From the NCBI RefSeq assembly GCF_900167275.1, contig NZ_FUWX01000008.1:103633-167632 (forward strand): a stretch of 64,000 bases of DNA, in the 5' to 3' direction. Position 1 is the first letter of the stretch. Each line of letters starts with the position of its first letter. Both the position numbers and the translations under genes were made by a program. This DNA is from Cetobacterium ceti (GTDB taxonomy: Bacteria > Fusobacteriota > Fusobacteriia > Fusobacteriales > Fusobacteriaceae). The notes below the pieces were generated by a model. The model worked only from the letters and a program-made list of their open reading frames with translations. It did not search any database and was not told the origin of the DNA. Of this stretch, positions 26,306 through 38,277 are shown piece after piece.

Positions 26306-27295
26306 ATGGAGGTGATTTCTATAAAATTAGAAGAGATAGCTAAATTAGGAAAGACTTCAGTTTCTACAGTATCTAGAGTTCTTAATAATAAACCTGGAGT
26401 AGGAAAGAAAAAAAGAGAAATAATAGAAAAACTTTTAATAGAAAATGGATTCTATAATAAGGTATATAAAATATCCCAAGATGCGAAAAGAATAGCTCTT
26501 GTTATTCCAGATTTAAAAAATCCATTTTTTGGAGAAATAGTAAAAAAAGTTACTCAAATAGGTAAGAAAAAAGACTATGAAATTTTAATTTTTGATACAG
26601 ATGAAAATTATGAAAATGAAATTGATATAACAAACTCTATAGTTAAAGGCAATATATTAGGAGTAATAATGTGTGTTGTAGGAGGTGAACTATCAAAAAA
26701 TAATATAAAAAAGTTACAAGATTTTTCTATTCCCTTTGTACTTTTTGATAGGGAGTTAGATTTTTATAATGATGGAATTTTTTTAGATGATTTTAAAGCT
26801 GGATTTTTAGGAACAGAACTTCTTATAAAAGAAGGTTATAAAAATATTGGAATATTAGTTGGGAATTTAAAATATAAAAATATGGAAAATAGATTAAGAG
26901 GATATAAAGGTGCCCTAGAGAAATATAATTTAAATATAAATGAAAATTATATTTATGAAATAGGATTAGAAATTAAAGATGGATATGAAGTAGGAAGAAA
27001 AATTTTTTCAGAAGATAATAAATTAGAAGGACTTTTTTCCTGTAGCAATTTAATAACTTTAGGACTAATAAAATATCAAAAAGAATATGGAGAAAAAATT
27101 CCTTTAGTAGCTTTTGATAATCCAGATTATTTTGATATTTTAGATTTAAATATAACTTGTGTAACTAGATCTGTATCTGAAATAGGAGAACAAGCTATAA
27201 ATATTCTTTTAAGAAAAATAGATAAAAATACAAAGAATAGTCAAAAAATAATAATAACACCAAAAATTATATTAAAAGGATCAGAAAAAAGGTAA
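26306..27295 (+). CDS. LacI family transcriptional regulator of the fucose operon
   Basis: About 329 residues. An N-terminal helix-turn-helix (KLEEIAKLGKTSVSTVSRVL, then NNKPGVGKKKREII) is followed by a Peripla_BP-like ligand domain with VIPDLKNPFFGEIV and, near the C-terminus, PLVAFDNPDYFDILDLNITCV. It is divergent from fucA and should repress the operon, with fucose or fuculose phosphate as inducer (inference). The start is uncertain: the only ATG (26306) has no ribosome site, while a strong GGAGGTG sits at 26308-26314, just inside the frame. The codon at the ideal distance from it is ATA at 26321, which would begin the protein exactly at the usual LacI N-terminus. Confidence 0.88.
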   Translation: MEVISIKLEEIAKLGKTSVSTVSRVLNNKPGVGKKKREIIEKLLIENGFYNKVYKISQDAKRIALVIPDLKNPFFGEIVKKVTQIGKKKDYEILIFDTDENYENEIDITNSIVKGNILGVIMCVVGGELSKNNIKKLQDFSIPFVLFDRELDFYNDGIFLDDFKAGFLGTELLIKEGYKNIGILVGNLKYKNMENRLRGYKGALEKYNLNINENYIYEIGLEIKDGYEVGRKIFSEDNKLEGLFSCSNLITLGLIKYQKEYGEKIPLVAFDNPDYFDILDLNITCVTRSVSEIGEQAINILLRKIDKNTKNSQKIIITPKIILKGSEKR

Positions 27296-27297
27296 AA

Positions 27298-27323
27298 AAA
27301 AACTCCTCAATTGAGGAGTTTTT
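27298..27323. terminator. Bidirectional terminator between the lacI-type and csp genes
   Basis: A perfect palindrome with arms AAAAACTCCTCAA / TTGAGGAGTTTTT lies between two convergent genes. It has As on the left and Ts on the right, so it can terminate transcripts from both strands. Confidence 0.88.
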
Positions 27324-27330
27324 AAATCTA

Positions 27331-27528
27331 TTACTTAGTAACGATATTTTCAGCTTGTAATCCTCTGTCACCTTTAACAACGTCGAATTCAACCTCTTCG
27401 TTTTCTTTTAAAGTTTTGAATCCAGCTTTTTTGATTTGAGAGAAGTGTGCGAATACATCTTTCCCGTCCTCACCAGTGATAAATCCAAATCCTTTTTCTT
27501 CGTTAAACCATTTAACTGTACCTTTCAT
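27331..27528 (-). CDS. Cold-shock protein (CspA family)
   Basis: The 65-residue protein is a single cold-shock domain: [17 protein letters not shown] holds RNP1 (KGFGFI) and DVFAHFS is RNP2. It binds single-stranded RNA/DNA and acts as an RNA chaperone. The gene is monocistronic. A consensus promoter lies about 80-110 bases upstream of the start, leaving a leader of about 75 bases with possible hairpins, as in cold-regulated csp genes. Its codon use is less AT-biased than that of its neighbours, which suggests strong expression. Confidence 0.96.
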   Translation of the reverse strand: MKGTVKWFNEEKGFGFITGEDGKDVFAHFSQIKKAGFKTLKENEEVEFDVVKGDRGLQAENIVTK

Positions 27529-27608
27529 TTAAGTACCTCCGTCATTTTATTATTAGTGGTTATCAACTCATCAATAATATCTTAAAGAAGTACTTTGTAC
27601 AAAATAGT

Positions 27609-27637
27609 TCTTTAGAATCCTTAATTATTTGTGTCAA
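27609..27637 (-). promoter_or_regulatory. Sigma-70 promoter of the cold-shock gene
   Basis: On the minus strand TTGACA (27637-27632), a 17-base spacer and TAAAGA (27614-27609) precede the csp gene. The leader between this promoter and the ATG contains short inverted repeats (GTACTTTGTAC near 27590-27600; AAAGAA/TTCTTT arms around it). Confidence 0.65.
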
Positions 27638-27694
27638 CCCTCACTACAACACAAGTATATCATTAAAATTATAAAAAGTAAATAGATTACATGA

Positions 27695-29020
27695 TTAAAA
27701 CTTTATCCAAAAATTAAAAATATTTTTTTCTAAAAGAACCCCATATTTTAAGGAGTGAAGTTCTAAAATATTTTTTATAATAGACATTCCAAGTCCAGTG
27801 CCTTCTATATTAGAGGAATTTTTTCCTCTAACAAAAGGATCCCAAAGATGGGAAATGTTAATATTAGGATTAGTTACTATATTTTTAATATGAAGAGTAT
27901 TTTCTTCAAAAGAGATAATAATATCGCTATCTTCTTTAGAATATTTAAAAGCATTTAAAATAATATTATCTATAGCAATTCCAAATAAATTTTTATCTCC
28001 TGAAATTTCAATATTTTTATTTAAGAAATTTTCGATGTTTAAGTCTTTTGAGAATTCTAAAAAATCATATTTTTCTAAGGAACTTTCAATTAATTCATTT
28101 AAAATAAAGTTTTTTCTATTTAATTTAAAATGTAGAGAATTGGTTTTAGATAATACTAAAAGATTACTAATAAGTTCCTTCATTTCATTAGTTTCATTTA
28201 AAATTATTTTAGCAATTCTTTTAACTTCATCATTGGGAATATTATTTTCTAATAGATGAGAAGTATTAGACATAATAATTGCTACTGGAGTTTTTAATTC
28301 ATGAGATGCATTAGAAACGAAAGATTCAATGTTAGTGATGGAATCTTTTAATTCTTTAGACATTTTCTCAACACTTTTTGCTAAATCTCCTATTTCATCA
28401 TCTCTTTTAATATTAATATTATCGATAAAATCTAAATTAGAAATAGATTTTGCAGCGGAATTAATAGCCTTTATATCTTTAGAAAAATATTTAGATATAA
28501 AAAGACCTATAATTGAAAGTATAAAAACTAAGAAAAAACTAACAATTGTATTAAAAAACATTATTTCTCTTTTATATGCACTAATTGTTGAAAGAGATGT
28601 TCTTAAGGATACCCATGTATTTCCAATTTTTTCATTATATATTAAAGTCTTAGCTCCTGTTGCTACTTGTTCTCTAAGGGCGAATTGTTTATTTATTAAA
28701 ACTCTATTCTTGTCGCTTGTTGGAAAAAAACAACCAAAATATGTATCCCATTGTTTTGTATGAGGATTTAAAAAGAGGGTTAAAATTCCCTCTCTCTCCC
28801 TAAGTTTTTTTGTATAGTTATTTAAACCTGTAATATTATTTTCGTTTGAATAATTTTTTATATTCTCCATTATAGTAGGCACTTGGCATTTTACTCTATA
28901 AATATAAAATTTATCTAAGAAAATAATATTAAATATATATGTAGAAACTATGGTTAAAAAAACAATACCAATGGAATAAAAAAATAGTTTGTGAAATATT
29001 TTAAATTGAAACTTCTTCAA
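27695..29020 (-). CDS. Sensor histidine kinase of a two-component system
   Basis: The 441-residue protein has a first membrane helix at about residues 12-34, a periplasmic sensor region to about 152, a second helix at about 155-177 and a HAMP segment. The dimerisation domain carries H240 in SNASHELKTPVAIIM. The ATPase domain has the N box (DNIILNAFKYS), and the G box GTGLGMSIIKNIL. It should phosphorylate the regulator encoded just upstream, whose gene it overlaps by 20 bases. The signal is unknown. A PhoR-like role is possible given the operator, but the periplasmic domain is not diagnostic. Confidence 0.93.
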   Translation of the reverse strand: MKKFQFKIFHKLFFYSIGIVFLTIVSTYIFNIIFLDKFYIYRVKCQVPTIMENIKNYSNENNITGLNNYTKKLREREGILTLFLNPHTKQWDTYFGCFFPTSDKNRVLINKQFALREQVATGAKTLIYNEKIGNTWVSLRTSLSTISAYKREIMFFNTIVSFFLVFILSIIGLFISKYFSKDIKAINSAAKSISNLDFIDNINIKRDDEIGDLAKSVEKMSKELKDSITNIESFVSNASHELKTPVAIIMSNTSHLLENNIPNDEVKRIAKIILNETNEMKELISNLLVLSKTNSLHFKLNRKNFILNELIESSLEKYDFLEFSKDLNIENFLNKNIEISGDKNLFGIAIDNIILNAFKYSKEDSDIIISFEENTLHIKNIVTNPNINISHLWDPFVRGKNSSNIEGTGLGMSIIKNILELHSLKYGVLLEKNIFNFWIKF

Positions 29021-29663
29021 AAATATAACCTATTCCTCTAAGAGTTTTAATCATAACACAATATTCGTCCATTTTTTTTCTTAATCTTTTAACTAAGGTA
29101 TCTACTGCTCTTTCATCAAAATCACTATTTGCTCCCCATATTTCAAGTAGTAATCCTTCTCTTGAAAGTGAAACATTTATATTTCTTATAAAGTATTCTA
29201 AAAGTTGAGTCTCTCTTTTAGAAAGGGATACAACATGATTATTTATTGAAAGCTCCATTGTTGTAAAGTTATATGTTAAATCATGATATGTATAGTTATG
29301 ACTATTATCAATTCTTAGGGCACGTTTTATTCTTGCAATTAAAACATTTATATTAAATGGCTTAACTATATAATCGTCTGCTCCTAGTTCAAGTCCATGA
29401 ATCTCGTCAATTTCACCATCTCTTGCGGTCATCATAATAATATTAACATTTGATAGTTCTCTTATTTTTTTACAAACTTCCCATCCATTCATTTCAGGTA
29501 AATTTATATCTAGAAGAACTAGATCAGGATTTAACTTTAAAAATTTTTCAATCCCATCAATTCCGTTATAGGCCACATCTGAATATAACCCTAATTTAGA
29601 TATGTGCATCTGTAATGAATTTGCTAAGTTTGCTTCGTCTTCGATGATTAAAATTTTTTTCAT
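29001..29663 (-). CDS. OmpR/PhoB-family response regulator
   Basis: The 220-residue protein has a receiver domain with acidic pair E8/D9, phospho-acceptor D52 (LVLLDINLPEMNG), the MTARD threonine and IVKPF lysine, then a winged-helix domain ending LVKRLRKKMDEYC and TLRGIGYIF. It binds DNA as a dimer on direct repeats. The gene is upstream of and overlaps its kinase. Two 11-bp tandem repeats overlap the -35 region of its own promoter, which suggests autoregulation. Confidence 0.95.
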   Translation of the reverse strand: MKKILIIEDEANLANSLQMHISKLGLYSDVAYNGIDGIEKFLKLNPDLVLLDINLPEMNGWEVCKKIRELSNVNIIMMTARDGEIDEIHGLELGADDYIVKPFNINVLIARIKRALRIDNSHNYTYHDLTYNFTTMELSINNHVVSLSKRETQLLEYFIRNINVSLSREGLLLEIWGANSDFDERAVDTLVKRLRKKMDEYCVMIKTLRGIGYIFEEVSI

Positions 29664-29698
29664 AACTTTTCTCCTTTTACTTAAAACTCTATGTACCT

Positions 29699-29745
29699 AT
29701 TATATAACAGAATTAAAAAAATATTAAGTTAAAATTAAGTTAAAA
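29699..29745 (-). promoter_or_regulatory. Probable autoregulated promoter with PhoP-like tandem repeats
   Basis: On the plus strand TTAAGTTAAAA occurs twice in tandem (29724-29734, 29735-29745). On the minus strand this reads as TTAACT, five bases, TTAACT, the arrangement of Bacillus PhoP boxes. A TATAAT (29704-29699, minus) lies 17 bases downstream of the -35 position covered by the repeats. The divergent MATE gene lies on the other side and could also be controlled. Confidence 0.6.
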
Positions 29746-29840
29746 AAAAAGTCAAAAAAGACTAGAAAAAAAAGCAAAAATTGTGTAATATACTCTGAGC
29801 TGTAGAATTATTTAAAGAAATTAAAGGAGAAAGAGGAAAA

Positions 29841-31148
29841 ATGAATTTATCAAAGGACCCTGTGTCTAAATTATTTTTAAGGTTTTTAATTCCAGCAATA
29901 ACTGGAACTATGGTGACGGCACTTTATGCTGTGGCAGATGGAATTTTTGTTGGGCAGGGAATAGGTGGAAGAGGTTTAGCAGCAATAAATGTTGGATATC
30001 CTATTTTAACTTTTATTATTGCAATGGCTCTTGGATTAGGTATGGGAAGTTCTACTTTAATTTCAATAAACAGCGACAATAAAGAGTTCAAGAACAGCTG
30101 CTTTTCTCAAACAATATTTGTAAATATAATCTTTTATATAATAATGATGATTTTTGTAAATGTAATGGGAGATAAACTTTTTTATCTTTTAGGATCAAAT
30201 AAAGATTTACTTCCTATGGTAAGTGATTATACAAATATTTGTTTGTGGTTTTCTATATTTTTTACCTTTTCAATAATATTAAGTTCCATAGTGAGAAATG
30301 ATAATTCACCAAATTATGCTATGAAATCTATGTTAATTGGAGCAGGAATAAATATTGTTTTAGATTATGTTTTAATTTATCATACAAATTTAGGAATAAA
30401 AGGAGCAGCCTATGCCACAGGAATAGGGCAGGTTTGTTCAACTCTTTACCTAATAAGATATTTTGTAAAAGGAAAAACTTTTAAATTGGTTTTTGAAAAA
30501 ATAGATTTAAAAATGTTGGGAAAAATGTTTTCCATAGGATTTCCAAGTTTTATTTTGGAATTTGCAGTGGCATTTATAACAATTTTATTTAATAAGGAAT
30601 TCTTTAGATATATGGGAGAAGTTGGAGTTTCGGCCTTCTCCATAGTGGCCTATGTATTTTATATATTTAGAATGTTATTTAATGGTTTGGCTCAAGCTAT
30701 TCAACCTATTATAAGTTATAATTATGGACACCATGAATTTGCAAGGATAAAAAAAATATTTATGTTAGGACATTTGGTTTCCCTGGTTATTTCTATTGGA
30801 ATACTTATAATGATTAAGTTTGAAGGATATATGATTGTGAATATGTTTAATGACAATTTAGAATTGGTAGAAGTTGCCAATAGAGGTCTTTTACTATATT
30901 CAAGTGCCATGGTATTTTTAGGAGCAAACTTTATAAATATATCCTATTTACAATCTAAGGAGAGAGCAAGAGCAGCAAATTTTATTTCTATAAATAGAAG
31001 TATGGTATTTGTAGCAGGAGCACTTTTTATTCTTCCAAGTCAAATAGGAGTAGATGGAGTATGGCTTGCTTTACCATGTTCAGATTTTCTAACTTTTTTA
31101 ACTACATTTTTCTTTAAGGAGAGAAAAAAGAAGTTAATAAATATATAG
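29841..31148 (+). CDS. MATE family efflux transporter
   Basis: The 435-residue protein has about 12 membrane helices in two similar halves. It opens with DPVSKLFLRFLIPAITGTMVTALY and has VADGIFVGQGIGGRGLAAINVGYP, the usual N-terminal MatE pattern. A second half begins near MFSIGFPSFILEFAVAF. It probably exports drugs or metabolites using a sodium or proton gradient. It is divergent from the two-component genes, with GGAGAAAGAGG before the start, and ends at its own terminator. Confidence 0.93.
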   Translation: MNLSKDPVSKLFLRFLIPAITGTMVTALYAVADGIFVGQGIGGRGLAAINVGYPILTFIIAMALGLGMGSSTLISINSDNKEFKNSCFSQTIFVNIIFYIIMMIFVNVMGDKLFYLLGSNKDLLPMVSDYTNICLWFSIFFTFSIILSSIVRNDNSPNYAMKSMLIGAGINIVLDYVLIYHTNLGIKGAAYATGIGQVCSTLYLIRYFVKGKTFKLVFEKIDLKMLGKMFSIGFPSFILEFAVAFITILFNKEFFRYMGEVGVSAFSIVAYVFYIFRMLFNGLAQAIQPIISYNYGHHEFARIKKIFMLGHLVSLVISIGILIMIKFEGYMIVNMFNDNLELVEVANRGLLLYSSAMVFLGANFINISYLQSKERARAANFISINRSMVFVAGALFILPSQIGVDGVWLALPCSDFLTFLTTFFFKERKKKLINI

Positions 31149-31155
31149 TTTTTTT

Positions 31156-31180
31156 AGAGGAGTTTTTAAACTCCTCTTTT
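31156..31180 (+). terminator. Rho-independent terminator after the MATE gene
   Basis: The stem AGAGGAGTT / AACTCCTCT with a short T/A loop is followed by TTTT. It lies 8 bases after the stop. Confidence 0.85.
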
Positions 31181-31195
31181 TATTTTGACTAAATA

Positions 31196-31224
31196 TTGAC
31201 AAAGTACAAATAAGGAAGTAATAA
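31196..31224 (+). promoter_or_regulatory. Sigma-70 promoter of the beta-galactosidase gene
   Basis: TTGACA (31196-31201), a 17-base spacer and TAATAA (31219-31224) lie 32 bases before the start at 31256, which follows GGGGAGG. No operator-like palindrome is apparent. Confidence 0.6.
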
Positions 31225-31237
31225 ATATACCAGTTAG

Positions 31238-34993
<3,756 letters not shown>

Positions 34994-34994
34994 A

Positions 34995-35027
34995 AAATAA
35001 GAGGAGGGGCTACCCCTCCTCTTATTT
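34995..35027. terminator. Bidirectional terminator between lacZ and the flavoprotein gene
   Basis: The 15-bp stem AAATAAGAGGAGGGG / CCCCTCCTCTTATTT with a 3-base loop sits between convergent genes and immediately follows the lacZ stop. Confidence 0.92.
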
Positions 35028-35032
35028 CATTT

Positions 35033-36613
35033 TTAATCAACTAAATCTGTAAATATATAATCTACAATTTTAAGCCCGTCTACAGCGGCACTAACTATTC
35101 CACCTGCATATCCAGCACCTTCTCCTATAGGATATAATCCCTTTGTGCTAATAGATTCACCAAATTCATTTCTAGTGATTCTAACAGGGGCAGAAGTTCT
35201 AGTTTCTGGGGCTATTAGATTGGCATTTTTACTTATAAAATTTCTTTGAGTTTTTTCCCAATGTTTCATGGCATATTTCATATTGTTTGAAATAACTTCA
35301 GGGAAAAGATTATTTAAATCATAATTTTTCATTTCCATGGGATAACTTGATTTTAACTGTCTAGTTGTAGTTTTATTATTCATAAAATCTAAAACATTTT
35401 GAGTTAAAGCTCCATAGTTATTAATAAGTTCAAAAGTTTTTCTCTCTATTGATTCTTGGAATTTCATTCCCGAGAACAATTCATCTCCAAATTCATTTTC
35501 TTTAATTCCTACAACTAAGGCTGAGTTTGAAAACTCTCCATCTCTAGTGGAATAACTCATACCATTTACAAGGGTTCCTCCAGTTTCAGAGGCAGCATTT
35601 ACAATAACTCCTCCTGGACACATACAAAACGAGAATATTCCCCTCTCCTCTTCCCTATTGTTATAGGCAAGATTATATGTTGCCGCTTCTAGTAAAGGAT
35701 GATTAACAAATTTTCCATATTGCATTTCATCAATATCTTTTCTTGGGTGCTCTATTCTTGCTCCTACGGCAAAGGCCTTATTCTCCATAAAAACTCCATT
35801 TTTATGAAGCATTTTATATGTATCTCTAGCAGAGTGTCCAACTCCCATTAAAACCCTATCAAATGGAAGTCTTTCTTTATTTCCAAATTTATCTCTAATA
35901 TCTAGAGCCACAACTTTATTATTTAAAATAACAACATTTTCAACTAAAGTATTAAAGTGAAACTCACCTCCAAGAGATTTAATTTTTTCACGGATATTTT
36001 TAACTACAACTTTTAAAATATCAGTTCCAACATGGGGTTTATAATCCCATAAAATATTTTCTTGGGCACCAGATTCAACAAGTTCTAAGAAAACTTTATT
36101 TATATATCCACTTCTAATTCTTGTATTTAATTTTCCGTCTGAATAAGTTCCTGCTCCCCCTTCTCCAAATTGAATATTTGAATTGGGATTAAGAACACTT
36201 GTAGAATAAAAAGATTCTATGGCCTTATCTCTATTGTCTACCATCTCTCCTCTTTCAAAGATAATAGGTTTAAAACCATATTCGCAAAGTCTAAGTGCAG
36301 CAAAAAGCCCCGCAGGACCAGTACCGATAACTGCAATTGACCCCATATCTTTTTTAGGAACTCTTTTTTCCATTTTAATTTCCTTGGGAATGGAAAAATC
36401 CTTGTGAAGATTTGAAACAGCTTCCTTTAAAGTAATTTCTAAATTATATACAAATTTAATTTCAGATTTTTTTCTACTGTCAATGGATCTTTTAACATGT
36501 TCAATTCTTTCTATATTCTCAGGTTTAATACCCCTTTTTATAATTTCATTTTTAACCATTTTATTTTGATCTCTCTCTATGGAAATAGAAAGATTATTTA
36601 AATTTATTTTCAA
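35033..36613 (-). CDS. FAD-dependent oxidoreductase (COG2509 type), function unknown
   Basis: The 526-residue protein has a short N-terminal domain (residues 1-95). An FAD-binding Rossmann motif, AVIGTGPAGLFAALRLCEYG, follows near residue 94-115. It then has the family-typical QFGEGGAGTYSDGKLNTR, FCMCPGGVIVNAASE and, at the end, GLYPIGEGAGYAGGIVSAAVDG. These conserved blocks are shared by a widespread family of putative FAD dehydrogenases whose substrate is not known to me. No signal peptide is visible. It is monocistronic between two terminators. Fold and cofactor are sure; role is not. Confidence 0.9.
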   Translation of the reverse strand: MKINLNNLSISIERDQNKMVKNEIIKRGIKPENIERIEHVKRSIDSRKKSEIKFVYNLEITLKEAVSNLHKDFSIPKEIKMEKRVPKKDMGSIAVIGTGPAGLFAALRLCEYGFKPIIFERGEMVDNRDKAIESFYSTSVLNPNSNIQFGEGGAGTYSDGKLNTRIRSGYINKVFLELVESGAQENILWDYKPHVGTDILKVVVKNIREKIKSLGGEFHFNTLVENVVILNNKVVALDIRDKFGNKERLPFDRVLMGVGHSARDTYKMLHKNGVFMENKAFAVGARIEHPRKDIDEMQYGKFVNHPLLEAATYNLAYNNREEERGIFSFCMCPGGVIVNAASETGGTLVNGMSYSTRDGEFSNSALVVGIKENEFGDELFSGMKFQESIERKTFELINNYGALTQNVLDFMNNKTTTRQLKSSYPMEMKNYDLNNLFPEVISNNMKYAMKHWEKTQRNFISKNANLIAPETRTSAPVRITRNEFGESISTKGLYPIGEGAGYAGGIVSAAVDGLKIVDYIFTDLVD

Positions 36614-36655
36614 AATTTCTCACCTCAAGGGATATTATATCACAAAAAATAGGAA

Positions 36656-36687
36656 AAAGACCCTGAAATTTCATTTCAGAGTCTTTC
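36656..36687 (-). terminator. Rho-independent terminator after the HU gene
   Basis: AAAGAC and CTGAAAT pair with ATTTCAG and GTCTTT with a single mismatch. On the minus strand the stem follows the HU stop by 11 bases and ends in TTTTTCC. It lies just upstream of the flavoprotein gene. Confidence 0.8.
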
Positions 36688-36697
36688 ATATGTATTG

Positions 36698-36970
36698 CTA
36701 TTTAATTTTTTCTTCTAATGTTTTTCCAACTTTGAACTTAACTACTTTTTTAGCATCTAACTTCATTTTTTTACCAGTTTGAGGATTTCTAACTTCTCTT
36801 GGAGCTCTTGTTACAACTTCCCATTTTCCCCATCCAACAAAAGTTACAGAATCTCCATTTACTAAAGCTTCCTCTACTGATGCAAGGAAAGTGTTAATTG
36901 CTTTTTCAGCATCTTTTTTTGCATACTCACCATTTTTTGCGAAAAGATCTACGAATTCTTTTTTAGTCAT
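36698..36970 (-). CDS. hup: HU family histone-like DNA-binding protein
   Basis: The 90-residue protein has the classic HU length and pattern: MTKKEFVDLFAKNGEYAKKDAE, FLASVEEALVNGDSVTFVGWGKWEV, and the DNA-binding arm with RAPREVRNPQTGKKMKLDAKKV and FKVGKTLEEKI. It binds and bends DNA as a dimer in the nucleoid. GGAGGAA precedes the ATG. HU and IHF cannot be fully separated by eye, but a lone gene with the RNPQTGK arm fits HU best. Confidence 0.95.
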   Translation of the reverse strand: MTKKEFVDLFAKNGEYAKKDAEKAINTFLASVEEALVNGDSVTFVGWGKWEVVTRAPREVRNPQTGKKMKLDAKKVVKFKVGKTLEEKIK

Positions 36971-37099
36971 AATTTATTCCTCCTTTTTATATTAAATCTA
37001 ACCTAATATTACTATATAGCCATAAAATGCCTATTTGTAAAGTAATATATTTAAAAAATATAAAAAATCCTTTTTTAAATAAAAAATGTTACTTTAAAA

Positions 37100-37186
37100 T
37101 GGTGCGTAAAAAGGGACTTGAACCCTCACTGAAAATCCTTCAACAAGACCCTCAATCTTGCGCGTCTACCATTCCGCCATTTACGC
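37100..37186 (-). tRNA. tRNA-Leu (anticodon GAG)
   Basis: On the minus strand the acceptor GCGTAAA pairs with TTTACGC, followed by A and an encoded CCA (plus 37102-37100). The D arm reads GGCGGAATGGTAGACGC, the anticodon stem CAAGA / TCTTG closes the loop TTGAGGG (anticodon at plus 37151-37153), and there is a long variable arm typical of class II tRNAs and a GGGTTCAAGTCCC T arm. The 87-base length fits tRNA-Leu. Confidence 0.95.
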
Positions 37187-37207
37187 ATGGTCTGGATTTA
37201 TAGGTGT

Positions 37208-37237
37208 AATATAGCACAGAAGAGTGGGTATTGTAAA
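37208..37237 (-). promoter_or_regulatory. Promoter of the tRNA-Leu gene
   Basis: On the minus strand TTTACA (37237-37232), an 18-base spacer and TATATT (37213-37208) precede the tRNA by about 20 bases. The rest of the gap up to 37326 is AT-rich and holds the promoter of the next plus-strand gene. Confidence 0.55.
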
Positions 37238-37326
37238 GAAGGTTTTGAAGAATTTTTATTTTTAAAATAAATAAAATTATAGTATAATATAAAAAGTCGT
37301 TAATAAGTTTAATAAAGGAGTTTTAA

Positions 37327-38202
37327 ATGGATAAAAAAATAACAGATGCAGAATTTGTAAAGATGCAAGAGGAATATATGGAAAAATTTGGAAATTATCC
37401 AGTTCCAGAATTTGATAAATTATCTGCTAATCAAATGAATAGCTTAATAGAAAACTTTTTAGAGGAAGAAAGTCCTATTAAAATATATAGTGATATTCCA
37501 GAAAATATTTTAAAAGAGATTCCAATACTTCAAATGGTAAAACTTTTCTTAGAAATAACAATTAGAGAAAAAGGAACTATTAAACTAACTCAAGCTGGGT
37601 ATTTACCTCCTAAAATAGTAAAAGAGATCTATGACAGTAAATTAATTTTAGATCCATATATTGAAAGTGGAGAGATAAAATTAAATAAAGAATTAGATTG
37701 TATGATAGTGGAGTTAGTAAAAATACTATGTATACTTGGAGAATTAGTTATTGAAGATGGAGGAAAACTTAAAATAACTGAACTTGGAGAAAATCTGTTA
37801 AAAAATGAAGTGGAATTACTAAATGTAATTTTTAATAAATATAATAAAGAACTTAATTGGTCTTATTTTGATGGATGTGGAGATAATATTGGATTCCAAA
37901 GTAATATTGGATTCGTACTATATCTTATTAAAAAATATGGAAGAAAAAAATTAAATTTAGACCTTTACATTGAAAAAATTGACAGAGCATTACCATCTGT
38001 TTATGAAGAGTTTATTCCATTTAAAGAAAACTCAACAAAAGAGGAAAAAACATTAGATTATAGATATACTTTTTATTTAAGAGTTATAGAAAGATTATGT
38101 GGATTCTTTAACTTAGTAAATGTCTATGTTAAAAATGACAATATGATTTTAATTGAAAAAAATGATATATATGATAGAGTAATAGAATTTTCAAAAAGCT
38201 AG
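37327..38202 (+). CDS. Hypothetical protein, possible winged-helix-like central part
   Basis: The 291-residue protein has no signal peptide or membrane helix and is rich in Lys, Glu and Ile. A central stretch (residues 85-165), with IKLTQAGYLPPKIVKEIYD and then KITELGENLL, has the helix-helix-strand rhythm of winged-helix domains. Similar LTQxGxLPPKxVKE blocks occur in proteins of unknown function in several phyla. A GGAG site precedes the ATG by 8 bases, and the gene ends inside its own terminator hairpin, so it is a real monocistronic gene. I assign no function. Confidence 0.75.
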   Translation: MDKKITDAEFVKMQEEYMEKFGNYPVPEFDKLSANQMNSLIENFLEEESPIKIYSDIPENILKEIPILQMVKLFLEITIREKGTIKLTQAGYLPPKIVKEIYDSKLILDPYIESGEIKLNKELDCMIVELVKILCILGELVIEDGGKLKITELGENLLKNEVELLNVIFNKYNKELNWSYFDGCGDNIGFQSNIGFVLYLIKKYGRKKLNLDLYIEKIDRALPSVYEEFIPFKENSTKEEKTLDYRYTFYLRVIERLCGFFNLVNVYVKNDNMILIEKNDIYDRVIEFSKS

Positions 38203-38222
38203 TTTTAATACTAGCTTTTTTT
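38193..38222 (+). terminator. Terminator overlapping the stop of the 37327 gene
   Basis: AAAAAGCTAG (including the TAG stop) pairs with CTAGCTTTTT across an 8-base loop, followed by more Ts. Confidence 0.88.
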
Positions 38223-38277
38223 ATATCTTGTGCTATAATTCAGCCATAGAGTTATGAAAAAATAAGGAGGTTATATT

